A DNA stretch of 64,000 nucleotides from CAKVOD01 sp964606505 (lineage in GTDB: Bacteria > Bacillota > Clostridia > Christensenellales > UBA1242), in the NCBI GenBank assembly GCA_964606505.1, contig CAZSGM010000003.1, positions 111,751-175,750 of the forward strand, given 5' to 3'. The first letter of the stretch is position 1. Each line of letters begins with the position of its first letter. The notes beneath the pieces were generated by a model. It did not search any database and was not told the DNA's origin. It saw nothing but the letters and a program-made list of their open reading frames with translations. The position numbers and the translations under genes are program-made. Positions 15,271 to 23,758 of the stretch are shown one piece after another.

Positions 15271-15303
15271 AAAAAAAAAGGAATTGACGAAATCGTCAAT
15301 TCC
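15271..15303 (-). terminator. Element-borne terminator for tRNA-Thr
   Basis: A ten-bp perfect stem GGAATTGACG/CGTCAATTCC with loop AAAT is followed on the minus strand by nine Ts. It faces transcription coming from tRNA-Thr and replaces the tRNA's original terminator at 2765-2797. On the plus strand it follows int but lacks a T-tail. Confidence 0.75.
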
Positions 15304-15355
15304 ATATACTAAATATAGTGTACAATGCATTTTAAAAACACAATATATTGTATGA

Positions 15356-15400
15356 TGGGGCTAGTAGCGGGACTCGAACCCGCGATCTATTGATTACGAA
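15356..15400 (-). repeat. Right attachment repeat (attR)
   Basis: Identical over 45 bp to 2802-2846. It spans the tRNA-Thr from the first base of the anticodon loop to CCA, so strand exchange probably occurred in the anticodon-loop region. Confidence 0.93.
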
Positions 15401-15431
15401 TCAATTGCTCTACCAACTGAGCCATACTAGC
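15356..15431 (-). tRNA. tRNA-Thr (anticodon CGT), integration target
   Basis: A 76-nt cloverleaf with acceptor GCTAGTA/TACTAGC, D-arm GGCTCAGTTGGTAGAGC, anticodon stem ATTGA/TCAAT with loop TTCGTAA (anticodon CGT, 15396-15398), T-arm GGTTCGAGTCC and encoded CCA. The 3' 45 bases are supplied by the element and duplicated at attL. The discriminator base is C. Confidence 0.95.
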
Positions 15432-15869
15432 GTACTATTATTATAGCAAACTTTTATAGAAAATGCAATTATTTTATGGTATTTTTTTATATTTAAGTCT
15501 AGAAAATGCAATTATTTTTTGTTTTTGACTTAAAAAACTGTTTGCTAGGTAGATTTAGTAGGAAAGTTTAAAAACTCAACAAATCTATTTAATATATAAA
15601 AAAGAAAGCAAGAAGCAATACCTATTGGCAAAATAATTTTACAACAAAGTTCCGTGATAAATATTGTAATTGGAATAAAAAAATCTAAGCAATTCAAGCA
15701 TTTGAATTGCTTAGATACTAAAAATAATCTACTTTTAATTACAATATTTTGTTTATCCAGTCCCAACATTGTAATTATATCTAAATTAGTTAGTTACACG
15801 CAAAAATTTGCCACTACCCCATATAACTTTTATGAAAACATTTTTACCTAGTTATAGTGATATTCTCCA
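15432..15869. other. AT-rich intergenic region with repeats
   Basis: No convincing gene. It holds a 19-bp direct repeat TAGAAAATGCAATTATTTT (15457-15475 and 15500-15518) and one copy of a dispersed palindromic repeat (15683-15714) that may act as a leftward terminator. The overlapping short frames are AT-rich shadows. Confidence 0.6.
15683..15714 (-). repeat. Dispersed palindromic repeat, copy 1
   Basis: A 32-nt palindrome with 13-bp arms CTAAGCAATTCAA/TTGAATTGCTTAG and a T-run on the minus strand. Related 32-nt copies lie at 33548-33579 and 42003-42034, all in intergenic DNA. Confidence 0.65.
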
Positions 15870-16916
15870 CTAGAATGTAAGATACATTGTCGCATAATCC
15901 GCTACAACTTGCGGAACAAAGTCGTATGCAACATTAAAAACATCGTTATAATACATTTTTTGCTGCTCGCTCACACTCTCAAGGAAAACCTCCTCAACTT
16001 CGCGACTTGAGCGCAACTTATCGAAGTTAAACCCTTTCAACGCTGTATTAAATATTTTTACCTGCGCGTCAAAATACCCTTGTTCTTCTATGAGAAATTT
16101 AAAGTTATCCAACTTTGTAACATCAGTTGAAGCAATATCCAATTGAGCCTTTGATTGCAACTCATTGATAATCTTTACGTATCCACATAATTGGGTCGTG
16201 TTTGCAGTAATTACCTTTTCGTCGAACTTACCCTCGTCGAGGCTAAAATATTCGCCATACTCAAGAGAAATAGACATTTTAGCAATGTCAAACACCTTAT
16301 GTTTCAACAACAATTGTAAATCATATGCCTTGCGAGTTGTTTTTGCCGTGAAAGTATAAAACTCTTTATTGTAATCCCCAAAGTATGCGTCCGCTGTTGC
16401 CTCGCCCAATTCAAGCACAACGTCTATAAAATCCTTATATTCCTTTGCAAAATTTGCAAAATCAATAAGTTCCACTGTAGTCATTTGCCCACTCGTGTAA
16501 CTAGCGAGCGAGTTTTGAAAACGCACTTTTGAGTTGTTAAACTCCTTAAGAGCAGCGCGCATATCGGTTAAACCATTGTAGATGGCGTTCCTAGAATTCT
16601 TAGACCACGTTTTCTCCGCAATCTCGCCTCTAACATGGTCAAAAACTGCGTACGCAGCACTCGCCATAGGCTCAAAGTAAGTACTCAACAACCTTGCCCT
16701 GTCGTCGTTATTAATAAGCGCCTGCACATTATCAGCATATGTAACTTTAAATTTGTGAGTTGTTTCATCGAAATAATCAGGATTATCCTTTAACATAGCT
16801 GAGTATACGGCTTCTATATCCGCCGTTTTGCGCTCTTTTTCTCCACAACCAGCAAAGGCTAAGCCAATGCACAAACAAAGCGAAGCACATACAGCTATCT
16901 GCAAAAATTTATTCAT
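15870..16916 (-). CDS. Predicted lipoprotein, 348 aa
   Basis: The signal peptide MNKFLQIAVCASLCLCIGLA ends in the lipobox LAFAGC, so the mature protein is lipid-anchored outside the membrane. The rest is mostly helical, with no recognised enzyme motif. Its ATG shares one base with the stop of the preceding membrane-anchored gene, so the two are co-translated and probably act together. Both have helical ectodomains of about 300 residues. Function is unknown. Confidence 0.75.
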   Translation of the reverse strand: MNKFLQIAVCASLCLCIGLAFAGCGEKERKTADIEAVYSAMLKDNPDYFDETTHKFKVTYADNVQALINNDDRARLLSTYFEPMASAAYAVFDHVRGEIAEKTWSKNSRNAIYNGLTDMRAALKEFNNSKVRFQNSLASYTSGQMTTVELIDFANFAKEYKDFIDVVLELGEATADAYFGDYNKEFYTFTAKTTRKAYDLQLLLKHKVFDIAKMSISLEYGEYFSLDEGKFDEKVITANTTQLCGYVKIINELQSKAQLDIASTDVTKLDNFKFLIEEQGYFDAQVKIFNTALKGFNFDKLRSSREVEEVFLESVSEQQKMYYNDVFNVAYDFVPQVVADYATMYLTF

Positions 16917-17830
16917 CAGCTCAATCCCTCCATAAAGTTATAAACCGCAATCAAATTTTGCTTGTCAGCCTCTTGTTGCGCATTAATGTATTCGGTCACA
17001 TTAACTGCCCCAAACAATCCAACAATCGCACTTCTACTCAAACTATTGTACGATTGCATAACACTGCGCATAGTTGAGTCATTTAATGTGTTAAACCCGT
17101 CCTTTTCGCCACTTTCGATTGCGCTAGTAACACGCTTAACATACGCAACAAACCTAGCCTTGTTAATCTCGTCCTTGTTTACAAGCGCCTCATATTGCGC
17201 AACTTCGCCGCTCACAATCATCCCCCTCAAATCATACAAAAAGAACCCGATTTCGCCAATTTTAGCGCTATCAAAAACATATTTTTGCACAAATGGAACA
17301 ATCTTATCAAGCGCAGCGGCTCCATTTTTCTCCATAGTCATAAACGCATCAAGCAGTGCCTGCTTTAGCCCGCCAAGACTAGATGGGTCGTAACCCTCAG
17401 TTGTTTGATAATTGTACAAGTATTTTGCCTGATATGTAACTCCTGCCTCACCATAAACGCTTTTGTTAAATATATCAATCGCATCACGTACGGCGTCTTG
17501 CTCCTTGCTATCACAATCTTCAGCATACGCGCACAACAACGAAAGTTTTTCAATCTGTTGTTTTATCGCATTTGAATACGCGTAATGAATATCGACTTCC
17601 TCGCTAAAAACTGACAAACTATCGTTTTGTGCATTCACGATACCGTCTCCACCATCAATACTCTTAGTCAGATATTCATAGTCTTTGTACCCTGAAGTTT
17701 TTTGCAATGAAATATAGTCATCGTAAACTTTCTTTGATTCGTCAGGCTTATTTAAAATAAAGTATACAGCTGTTGTAATCCCCACAATCAAAAGCACAAC
17801 AACAATGAATCTTAGTAAAACTTTTGACAT
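16916..17830 (-). CDS. Membrane-anchored protein with helical ectodomain, 304 aa
   Basis: The start is placed at MSKVLLRFIVVVLLIVG because AAAGGAGAAATT lies directly before it; an upstream in-frame ATG lacks a site. One N-terminal membrane helix (residues about 6-24) precedes about 280 mostly helical residues with no recognised motif. It is translationally coupled to the downstream lipoprotein. The pair may form one extracytoplasmic complex; no function can be assigned. Confidence 0.7.
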   Translation of the reverse strand: MSKVLLRFIVVVLLIVGITTAVYFILNKPDESKKVYDDYISLQKTSGYKDYEYLTKSIDGGDGIVNAQNDSLSVFSEEVDIHYAYSNAIKQQIEKLSLLCAYAEDCDSKEQDAVRDAIDIFNKSVYGEAGVTYQAKYLYNYQTTEGYDPSSLGGLKQALLDAFMTMEKNGAAALDKIVPFVQKYVFDSAKIGEIGFFLYDLRGMIVSGEVAQYEALVNKDEINKARFVAYVKRVTSAIESGEKDGFNTLNDSTMRSVMQSYNSLSRSAIVGLFGAVNVTEYINAQQEADKQNLIAVYNFMEGLS

Positions 17831-17951
17831 AATTTCTCCTTTGGGTAATTGTAGCACAATTTTAGCGCATTGTCAATGCTTGTTAGGCAAACAACCGCCT
17901 AAAAACTCGCGCAAATATCCCCTTGCGCGTTCATTTAAAACGTCTTTATCT

Positions 17952-18578
17952 TTACCTATTCTTGTAATAATCGCAAATATCTTTCAACTTACATTCATCG
18001 CAAAGCGGCTTGAGCGCCTTACAATTGTATCTTCCAAATAAAACAAGCAAAAAGTGGTCGTACGCTAAATTTCGTCCCGCAAACACTCTGCGCAAGTCAT
18101 CCTCAACCTTATTAGGCGTCGTTCCCGAACTGAGTGTCAGTCTGTGCGCTACCCTAAATATGTGCGTATCAACCCCAATATTGTTGGCGTTAAATGCCTC
18201 AGCCGTCACAACATTGGCAGTTTTGCGCCCAACCCCCGCAAGCTTTTGCAGTTTCTCAACATCGTTAGGAACCTCTCCCGCGTATTCTTCGCAAAGCTGC
18301 TTAGCGCACGCAATAATCGCCTTAGACTTAGTGCGAAAGAAGCCTAACGGGCGAATAATTGCCTCAACATCCTCTTGTTTTGCGCTCGCAAGATGTTTTG
18401 CTGTGGGGTATTTTTCAAAAAGCAGCGGCGTAACTACATTGACGCGCTTATCCGTACATTGCGCCGACAGGATAACTGCAACTAACAATTGGAAGTTATC
18501 TTCATAATTCAACTCGCATTTGGGGTTAGGAAACAACTCGTTAAGGTACTCAAAAATTTGTTCAACCTTATTCATCAA
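17952..18578 (-). CDS. nth: Endonuclease III (DNA glycosylase/AP lyase)
   Basis: A 208-residue HhH-GPD protein. The helix-hairpin-helix LAGVGRKTANVV carries the catalytic Lys, and the conserved Asp is in GVDTHIFRV. The C-terminal four-cysteine cluster (C-x6-C-x2-C-x5-C, around CKALKPLCDECKLKDIC) holds a [4Fe-4S] cluster. It removes oxidised pyrimidines and cleaves the abasic site in base-excision repair. Length is normal. It directly precedes the degV stop region on the same strand and has no evident regulatory site. Confidence 0.95.
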   Translation of the reverse strand: MMNKVEQIFEYLNELFPNPKCELNYEDNFQLLVAVILSAQCTDKRVNVVTPLLFEKYPTAKHLASAKQEDVEAIIRPLGFFRTKSKAIIACAKQLCEEYAGEVPNDVEKLQKLAGVGRKTANVVTAEAFNANNIGVDTHIFRVAHRLTLSSGTTPNKVEDDLRRVFAGRNLAYDHFLLVLFGRYNCKALKPLCDECKLKDICDYYKNR

Positions 18579-19451
18579 TTAAAACTTACCTGCTTTCTTG
18601 TGGAACGCAACACCAATCGTCCCCACGCCGCAGTGTGTGCCAATTGTTGGCCCAACATATTGAACACGAACATCGCAGTCGACGCCCAAGTATTGCTCAA
18701 GCATTTCCTTTAACGTCTGCGCGTGTTTATCCTGCATTGCGTGCGCAATGATAACCGGATAATCCGCAACATTCTCGCCGTTTTGCTTAACGTACTCAAA
18801 TAATTGATTAACAACACCGCTCATTTTTCGCGCCGTGGTGCACTTGACTATACTCCCCTCTTTGTCAAGCACCAAAATTGGCTTAACGCCAAGCAAAGTA
18901 CCCAAAACTGCCGTCGTCGCGCTAACGCGTCCGCCGCGCTTTAAGTGCATTAAGTCATCAACCCCAAAATATGTAGCAACCTCGTCCCTAAAACTCTCTA
19001 CAAACGCAACAACCTCTTCCGCCGTTGCACCCTCTTTAAATTTTTCGTATGCTTTTAAAACAATCAAACTTTCGCCGATAGATATTTGTTTTGTATCAAC
19101 ATAAGCAATTGTTCTGTCTGGGTAGGTTTCCTTTAGTTCGTCAATTGCCTGCTTCATATACTCAAAAGTGTTGCTTAACTTATGTGAAAAAGTAACATAG
19201 ACAATGTCGTCCCCATTTTTCAAATGAGGTTCAAAGTAATCGATATAATTTTGTTTATTTAGACCACAAGTTGTAGGCGTGTCTCCCTTCTTAACTCGTT
19301 CAAAAAAGGTTATGTAGTCCTTGTTTCTTCCCAAGTCTGCCTCTAATAACTCCCCGTTTAGACAATACGGCATATTAATCATTCCGCATTCCATTTTATC
19401 TGCAATTTCAAACCACAATTCTGAGTTTGTATCTGTAAAAAATTTCAACAT
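18579..19451 (-). CDS. DegV family fatty-acid-binding protein
   Basis: The start is placed at MLKFFTDTNSELWF after GCGGAGAAATTAT (290 aa); an earlier ATG has no site. DegV landmarks are present: the N-terminal DTNSEL segment, TFSHKLSNTFEYM, DDLMHLKRGGRVSA, LLGVKPIL and the closing VGTIGVAFHK. DegV/FakB proteins bind a fatty acid and present it to the kinase FakA for phosphorylation. No fakA is in the window. The nth gene follows after one base. Confidence 0.9.
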   Translation of the reverse strand: MLKFFTDTNSELWFEIADKMECGMINMPYCLNGELLEADLGRNKDYITFFERVKKGDTPTTCGLNKQNYIDYFEPHLKNGDDIVYVTFSHKLSNTFEYMKQAIDELKETYPDRTIAYVDTKQISIGESLIVLKAYEKFKEGATAEEVVAFVESFRDEVATYFGVDDLMHLKRGGRVSATTAVLGTLLGVKPILVLDKEGSIVKCTTARKMSGVVNQLFEYVKQNGENVADYPVIIAHAMQDKHAQTLKEMLEQYLGVDCDVRVQYVGPTIGTHCGVGTIGVAFHKKAGKF

Positions 19452-19640
19452 ATAATTTCTCCGCGCACTATTTTCCATAGTTTCTGAGTTATTGTACCAC
19501 ATTTTATAAAATGTAGTCAAGCAAAGCGCAACAAATTAACGCATATCCGCGCAATAATTCTCAATTCTGCTAGTAAAATCGACCTAAAACACGCCAAACT
19601 TTGCTCGCCGTCTTCCTGAGTGCTATAAATTAAAATACCA

Positions 19641-19669
19641 TTGACAACGGCAATAAAATATGGTACAAT
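19641..19669 (+). promoter_or_regulatory. Sigma-A promoter of the 82-aa gene
   Basis: TTGACA (19641-19646), 17 bases, TACAAT (19664-19669). The ribosome binding site AAAAGGAG and ATG follow within 30 bases. Confidence 0.8.
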
Positions 19670-19695
19670 GTTAATTGTAAAAAGGAGTAAATATT

Positions 19696-19944
19696 ATGGA
19701 CTATGAAAATCTAGGAAAAGACGACAAAAAAATTGATATACTAGAAAAGTTTTTTTCAGACAAAATTTACTACGAAAATTGTTACAGAATGCGCCGCCAC
19801 AATCAGATAATTGAGGCAAAAACTGAGGCGCGCAAAGAAAAACGTGCTAAACAACGCAAAGAAAAGCGCGAGCAAGCAATAAAAGACAACATTTCAGTTA
19901 ACTTGATTAAAGAATCAGTTAAGGACGATATTGAATTTATCTAA
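19696..19944 (+). CDS. Small highly charged protein, 82 aa
   Basis: One of few rightward chromosomal genes. It has its own consensus-like promoter, a good AAAAGGAGTAAATATT site and a downstream hairpin terminator, so it is a monocistronic unit. The product is strongly charged (KTEARKEKRAKQRKEKREQA) and likely one long basic helix with an acidic end (VKDDIEFI). No family is recognised. A nucleic-acid- or ribosome-binding role is possible from composition only. Confidence 0.7.
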   Translation: MDYENLGKDDKKIDILEKFFSDKIYYENCYRMRRHNQIIEAKTEARKEKRAKQRKEKREQAIKDNISVNLIKESVKDDIEFI

Positions 19945-19957
19945 TAAATAAATTACC

Positions 19958-19995
19958 AAAAAAAAAGGCAGTAATTAAAACCGCTGCTTTTTTTT
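19958..19995 (+). terminator. Terminator of the 82-aa gene
   Basis: Hairpin AAAAAAAGGCAG/CTGCTTTTTTTT around a 12-base loop with a long T-run, directly after the stop codon. The A-run makes it usable in both directions. Confidence 0.7.
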
Positions 19996-20030
19996 ATTAA
20001 TCCATTTACTTATTTTCTAAACCAATTTAT

Positions 20031-21212
20031 TTACTTATCAAGCCCCAAATCTTTAAATCGCTTTCTTAAACTCTCCATTCGCTCATCTACAGACTGTTGC
20101 CCCTCTTGCAATTTTTCGTCCAAACTAATAGCTTTACTCGCCATTTCGGTTAATTGATTTGAGCCCTGCAACTGTTGTTTCTCATTTCCTTTAGGATGCG
20201 GCTGTGATTGTCCTGTAGCTTCCGATGTTTTAGGCTTTAACGTTTGTGAACTTGATTTTTTATTGTATTTTTTAGTACCATCAAGTGCATTTGCGGGGGC
20301 GCTTGTTTTTTCTCCCCTAGCATTACAACTTTCAAACATCCCCTGCAGACGATACGATTTATCTAGCTCCCAATCGTAACCATAATTTTCTTTCTCATCC
20401 TCGCTGTTATTGTGCCAACAAAGCGCCCGCTGTCTCACAACCCCACGCTCATACGGAATTTTTGCTTGCATCAATTCAAAAATAATGTGGCTTGGCAAGG
20501 AACTGTTAGATGTTTTGTGAATGGCTTTTCGCGCCTCTTCCAAAGAATCAAAACGAAACGCATATCTGTTGACGATATAATAACACCCCGACGCAGGCAA
20601 TTTAAACGCCACTGCGCCAATCAAATTATCAAAACCGATAATATCTACCTTCGTATCAGAACCGCCGTCGTTTATGAGTTCTATACTACTATACTCGATT
20701 GTTAACTGTTTTTCTTGTATCAACGACCTATAGACATCCTCCATATGAAACACAATACGAGCCGACGCATCTTCTCGCCCATCAGCAGGCGGGTTAATTT
20801 TACTGTGAATAATCATACATGGTACGTTAATATCGCAGTTTCTTAAGTAACTCTCTCCAATAGCAGTAGAACCATCACTTGTAATAACCGAACTTAAAGT
20901 TGTGCGCCCGCAAATGTTTGAATCTTTTCCAATAAAGGAACCATCTTGTACAACCGCTCCTCTCCCAACCTTTCCTCCGCAGCACACCCACGATGCATCA
21001 TCAATACATAGTGGCGAATGCACAAAACCACCGCGCGCCATTGCATCGCTAAATACCATCGAAACTCGCTTCCCATATTTTTTACCCACCTTATATACGT
21101 CAACCGTCTTACCCGCTACAGTAAATGTTTTCAATGCAATCAGCCTATACCCTCCTTGCATTTCTTCTACAAGTTTAAAGTTTTTTTGAGGTTGTCTAAA
21201 TAATCTGCCCAC
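20031..21212 (-). CDS. Beta-helix-like protein A of the VWA/AAA+ operon, 393 aa
   Basis: GTG start after GGAGAATAGAGGCA. The N-terminal 150 residues (YRLIALKTFTVAGKTVDVYK, RGGFVHSPLCIDDASWVC, then short GRGAVVQDGSFIGKDSNI steps) resemble left-handed beta-helix hexapeptide-type phage and gut-bacterial proteins. A middle alpha/beta domain follows, with a region similar in paralogue B (GCYYIVNRYAFRF). A Ser/Gln/Lys-rich linker (about 310-360) and a terminal coiled helix ending ERMESLRKRFKDLGLDK complete it. Paralogue B shares the IDDxSWVC motif and this helix. It is the last gene of the operon. Function is unknown; it may be a substrate or effector of the AAA+/VWA pair. Confidence 0.65.
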   Translation of the reverse strand: MGRLFRQPQKNFKLVEEMQGGYRLIALKTFTVAGKTVDVYKVGKKYGKRVSMVFSDAMARGGFVHSPLCIDDASWVCCGGKVGRGAVVQDGSFIGKDSNICGRTTLSSVITSDGSTAIGESYLRNCDINVPCMIIHSKINPPADGREDASARIVFHMEDVYRSLIQEKQLTIEYSSIELINDGGSDTKVDIIGFDNLIGAVAFKLPASGCYYIVNRYAFRFDSLEEARKAIHKTSNSSLPSHIIFELMQAKIPYERGVVRQRALCWHNNSEDEKENYGYDWELDKSYRLQGMFESCNARGEKTSAPANALDGTKKYNKKSSSQTLKPKTSEATGQSQPHPKGNEKQQLQGSNQLTEMASKAISLDEKLQEGQQSVDERMESLRKRFKDLGLDK

Positions 21213-21322
21213 TGCCTCTATTCTCCTTTTCTATAAATTTATTATAGATTTACCTATAATTGTATTTGGCTATTCCTATCACGTCGTATCATAATAATTG
21301 AAAACTATTAAAAAATTAAAAA

Positions 21323-22357
21323 CTATCTTTCTACTTCTAGTTCCTTAAACTTTTTGCACAGATCTTGAAAGCGTTTATCTGTATTAGCCGCCGTCGTTTC
21401 TAGGTCATTCATTAATTGCTCGCTATTCTTATTGTTTACTACCTCAAATGGAGCCCCCTTACTTGGCGTATTATCACGGGCAGCTTTAGGTGTATCAGTC
21501 ATATTAATGCTGTCATTACTTAGGTAATACTTAATCCCGCGCTTCTTTAGATTTTTTATACTTAACCTATCATATGTCGATTGACAGGCGTTAGCCACGC
21601 AGTTGTTCAGTATCTCTAAATTAGGAAATGCAAATGCGCAGTCCTCTATAATGTAATAGTATGCGTTATTTGGAAGAGTAAAGGTTTTGCTGCAAATCAC
21701 ATTATTGTGGCACACAACTCCGACAGTCCCGTCGTTTCCGCTTATCTCATTGTTATCACTTGCCGCATTGTTGCTTTCCTTTGTATTATCGTCGCCAGTA
21801 TCACTGATAACATCAATCTTCACATCACTAAGTTTTAGCGCCTTCCTAGGGATATCCGCAGTTAGTGGCGAGAGATAGAACTCAACACCCGCCTTTAGGG
21901 ACGCGTTTTTACTTGGGGCATTAATACAACAACTGGTAATCTCGCTGATTGCTGGGAACTTACAATTAGTGAGGCGGCTATATTTAATCTCTGCATACCT
22001 AAAATTTGCATTCAAAGTTGTTGACGAAACATATACTCCGCTTAGTCTTGTAAGCTTTCCAATGGAAACCCCGCTACCTACAAAACTTTTATCTTGAACT
22101 CTACCACCCATATACACCGCGGAAGCCTCACAAACCCACGAAGTATCGTCTATGCAATCTCTTTCATAAACATTTCCTCCGCGTGGACCAACAATTTCGC
22201 CTTTAACCCCATGACATTTGACCTTTGCAGCAAATTTACCGCTAACGACAGCATTATCGCCAACGTAAAATGTTTTCTTTGCGCGCGTGCTCATCCATAA
22301 ACTTTTATTATTGACGTGAAATTTTAAGTTTTTATACTTTATATTTTTAATTATCAT
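21323..22357 (-). CDS. Beta-helix-like protein B of the VWA/AAA+ operon, 344 aa
   Basis: Related to protein A through CIDDTSWVC, VQDKSFVGSGVSIGKLTRLS and the middle NAYYYIIEDCAFAF block. The N-terminal part shows repeating strand-turn steps (YVGDNAVVSGKFAAKVKCHG) of a beta-helix. A polar insert rich in Asn/Asp/Ser lies at about 190-215. The C-terminus ends DKRFQDLCKKFKELEVER, close to the ends of protein A. It has its own AAGAGGAAATCTTT site and lies 234 bases after the AAA+ gene. Sharing a tail with a neighbour suggests a common docking partner. No enzymatic motif is seen. Confidence 0.65.
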   Translation of the reverse strand: MIIKNIKYKNLKFHVNNKSLWMSTRAKKTFYVGDNAVVSGKFAAKVKCHGVKGEIVGPRGGNVYERDCIDDTSWVCEASAVYMGGRVQDKSFVGSGVSIGKLTRLSGVYVSSTTLNANFRYAEIKYSRLTNCKFPAISEITSCCINAPSKNASLKAGVEFYLSPLTADIPRKALKLSDVKIDVISDTGDDNTKESNNAASDNNEISGNDGTVGVVCHNNVICSKTFTLPNNAYYYIIEDCAFAFPNLEILNNCVANACQSTYDRLSIKNLKKRGIKYYLSNDSINMTDTPKAARDNTPSKGAPFEVVNNKNSEQLMNDLETTAANTDKRFQDLCKKFKELEVER

Positions 22358-22591
22358 AAAGATTTCCTCTTTGTTTTATTTCTATGCATTTATACTCTTA
22401 GTCTTAAACTTGTCCACCATGTAGAGTTGTTAAAACTGACTGGGCGAGTTTATAGTGTGTTGTTTACACTTACTAACTACGCCACTCTATAATTGTAACA
22501 CAGGCTTGCGCGCGCTCAAGGCTTTGTAGGCTGTAAGTTAAAGCGGTAACGGTAAAAGTAAATACTTATGTACTCGCCTTTGTTTACCTAG

Positions 22592-23758
22592 TTATCTCTC
22601 TTGTTCTGCGGTTTTCGTGCGAGATTGTTTTGCTGCTAACACCTGCAACATTTTCTCGACCTCATCCATCTTTGCGTTTAAGTCATCTTCTCTAAGCTTT
22701 AACTTATCTATTCGTTCATCAAGGGTTTTGCCAAATTCGTTTAACAACTCTTCCTTTTTGTTTAATTCTTGTTCTCTCTTAAACAAAACAATCGAACTTA
22801 GCGATTTAACCTCACTACCTGCTTGACTATCAAACAAAGTGTAAAGCTGGTTTGTTCCCGCGTCGTAACACTTCCTAAGATAATTTAAGAAAATAGCCTT
22901 GTCGTCTTTAAGTTTGCACATCCCATCTAATAGTGTCCTATACACAATCTTCTCAGGCGCGTTAATTTGCATTAAATCCAAACAGTTGCGCACTGCAACT
23001 AGACACTCTCTACAAGATGTAACTTTTTCAAGCATCTCTTTGTTTGTATACTGCTGCTCATACAAGACTGCGCACAACTTGACCAATTTTTCGTCATCAT
23101 TGCCGTATGCGCGAGTTAGAACCTTTAGCATAATTTCGGGCTCCATTTCAGTAAGATGTATAAAGTCTAAACGGCTCTCAAGCGGTCCCGTAAGGCGCTC
23201 GCGCTTATCATTTTTAACGACAAAAACTTGCAGATTGCGCAAATACTGTGGCTCAACAGCCATTGAACCGAGTTGTGTCGAAAAAATTTGCCCCGACTGC
23301 AAGAAACTCAACAAAAAGTCGTCCGTTTCTTCTTTCGCTTTATCAAATTCGTCCAAAAACAGTATAACTTTTTCGCCCTTGTTAAGTTTTTCAATTGCGT
23401 CAACTAATTTCCCGCGCAATATTACATTCTCTGCGTCATTTTGCACAACTGCTTTGATGTTGATTTCCTCGAATAAATCCTCGCGTCCCGTCGTGTTTGT
23501 GCATTGGTACTGAATAAAGTTGACTTTCTCATCAAGGCACTTTTCAACTATCTCGCGATACTTAACTACAAACTCCGTTTTCCCTGACCCTGGGGGCCCA
23601 TCTAGGCAAAGTGCTGAAACCGCTTGCCCCTTGTTGTTGGCGCTCAAAATAAACTTGTTTACATACAACGTTGTTTCCCAAACTAAGTCCTCAGTTGGGA
23701 AATAGCCCGCGTCAACTAACATTTTCTCAATTTCTTCTCCAGTTTTTAACTGCATCAT
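22592..23758 (-). CDS. MoxR/AAA_5-like AAA+ ATPase, 388 aa
   Basis: Walker A is LDGPPGSGKTEF, Walker B is VILFLDEFDKAK, and the sensor/arginine-finger region is VVKNDKRERLTGPLESRLDF. The layout fits the MoxR/AAA_5 group, whose members usually work with a VWA-domain partner to remodel or mature target complexes. Residues 310-388 form a long charged coiled coil with a TLDERIDKLKLREDDLNAK segment resembling the ends of the two beta-helix proteins. Its start overlaps the stop of the 107-aa gene (ATGA). The VWA partner is encoded two genes upstream. Confidence 0.82.
   Translation of the reverse strand: MMQLKTGEEIEKMLVDAGYFPTEDLVWETTLYVNKFILSANNKGQAVSALCLDGPPGSGKTEFVVKYREIVEKCLDEKVNFIQYQCTNTTGREDLFEEINIKAVVQNDAENVILRGKLVDAIEKLNKGEKVILFLDEFDKAKEETDDFLLSFLQSGQIFSTQLGSMAVEPQYLRNLQVFVVKNDKRERLTGPLESRLDFIHLTEMEPEIMLKVLTRAYGNDDEKLVKLCAVLYEQQYTNKEMLEKVTSCRECLVAVRNCLDLMQINAPEKIVYRTLLDGMCKLKDDKAIFLNYLRKCYDAGTNQLYTLFDSQAGSEVKSLSSIVLFKREQELNKKEELLNEFGKTLDERIDKLKLREDDLNAKMDEVEKMLQVLAAKQSRTKTAEQER

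Larger units (their letters stand above)
2802..15400. mobile_element. 12.6-kb integrative element in tRNA-Thr, inovirus-like
   Basis: The element is delimited by identical 45-bp repeats at 2802-2846 and 15356-15400. The right copy is the 3' part of an intact tRNA-Thr(CGT), from the anticodon loop to CCA. The integrase lies next to this tRNA. Sixteen leftward genes encode, in order of transcription, surface/membrane proteins, a basic protein with a -1 frame extension, a coiled-coil surface protein, a Zot/pI-like membrane ATPase, an Xre regulator and a phage replication-type protein. Two rightward genes encode the repressor and the integrase. I see no capsid, terminase, tail, relaxase or T4SS genes. 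A Zot-like ATPase plus small and surface membrane proteins suggests a filamentous-phage-like prophage. A rolling-circle Rep and a certain major coat protein are not recognised, so this remains an inference. Confidence 0.85.

Noticed and set aside
2802..15400. Element as a tailed prophage or an integrative conjugative element
   Set aside because: No terminase, portal, capsid, tail, lysin, relaxase, VirB4 or coupling-protein set is visible in any frame.
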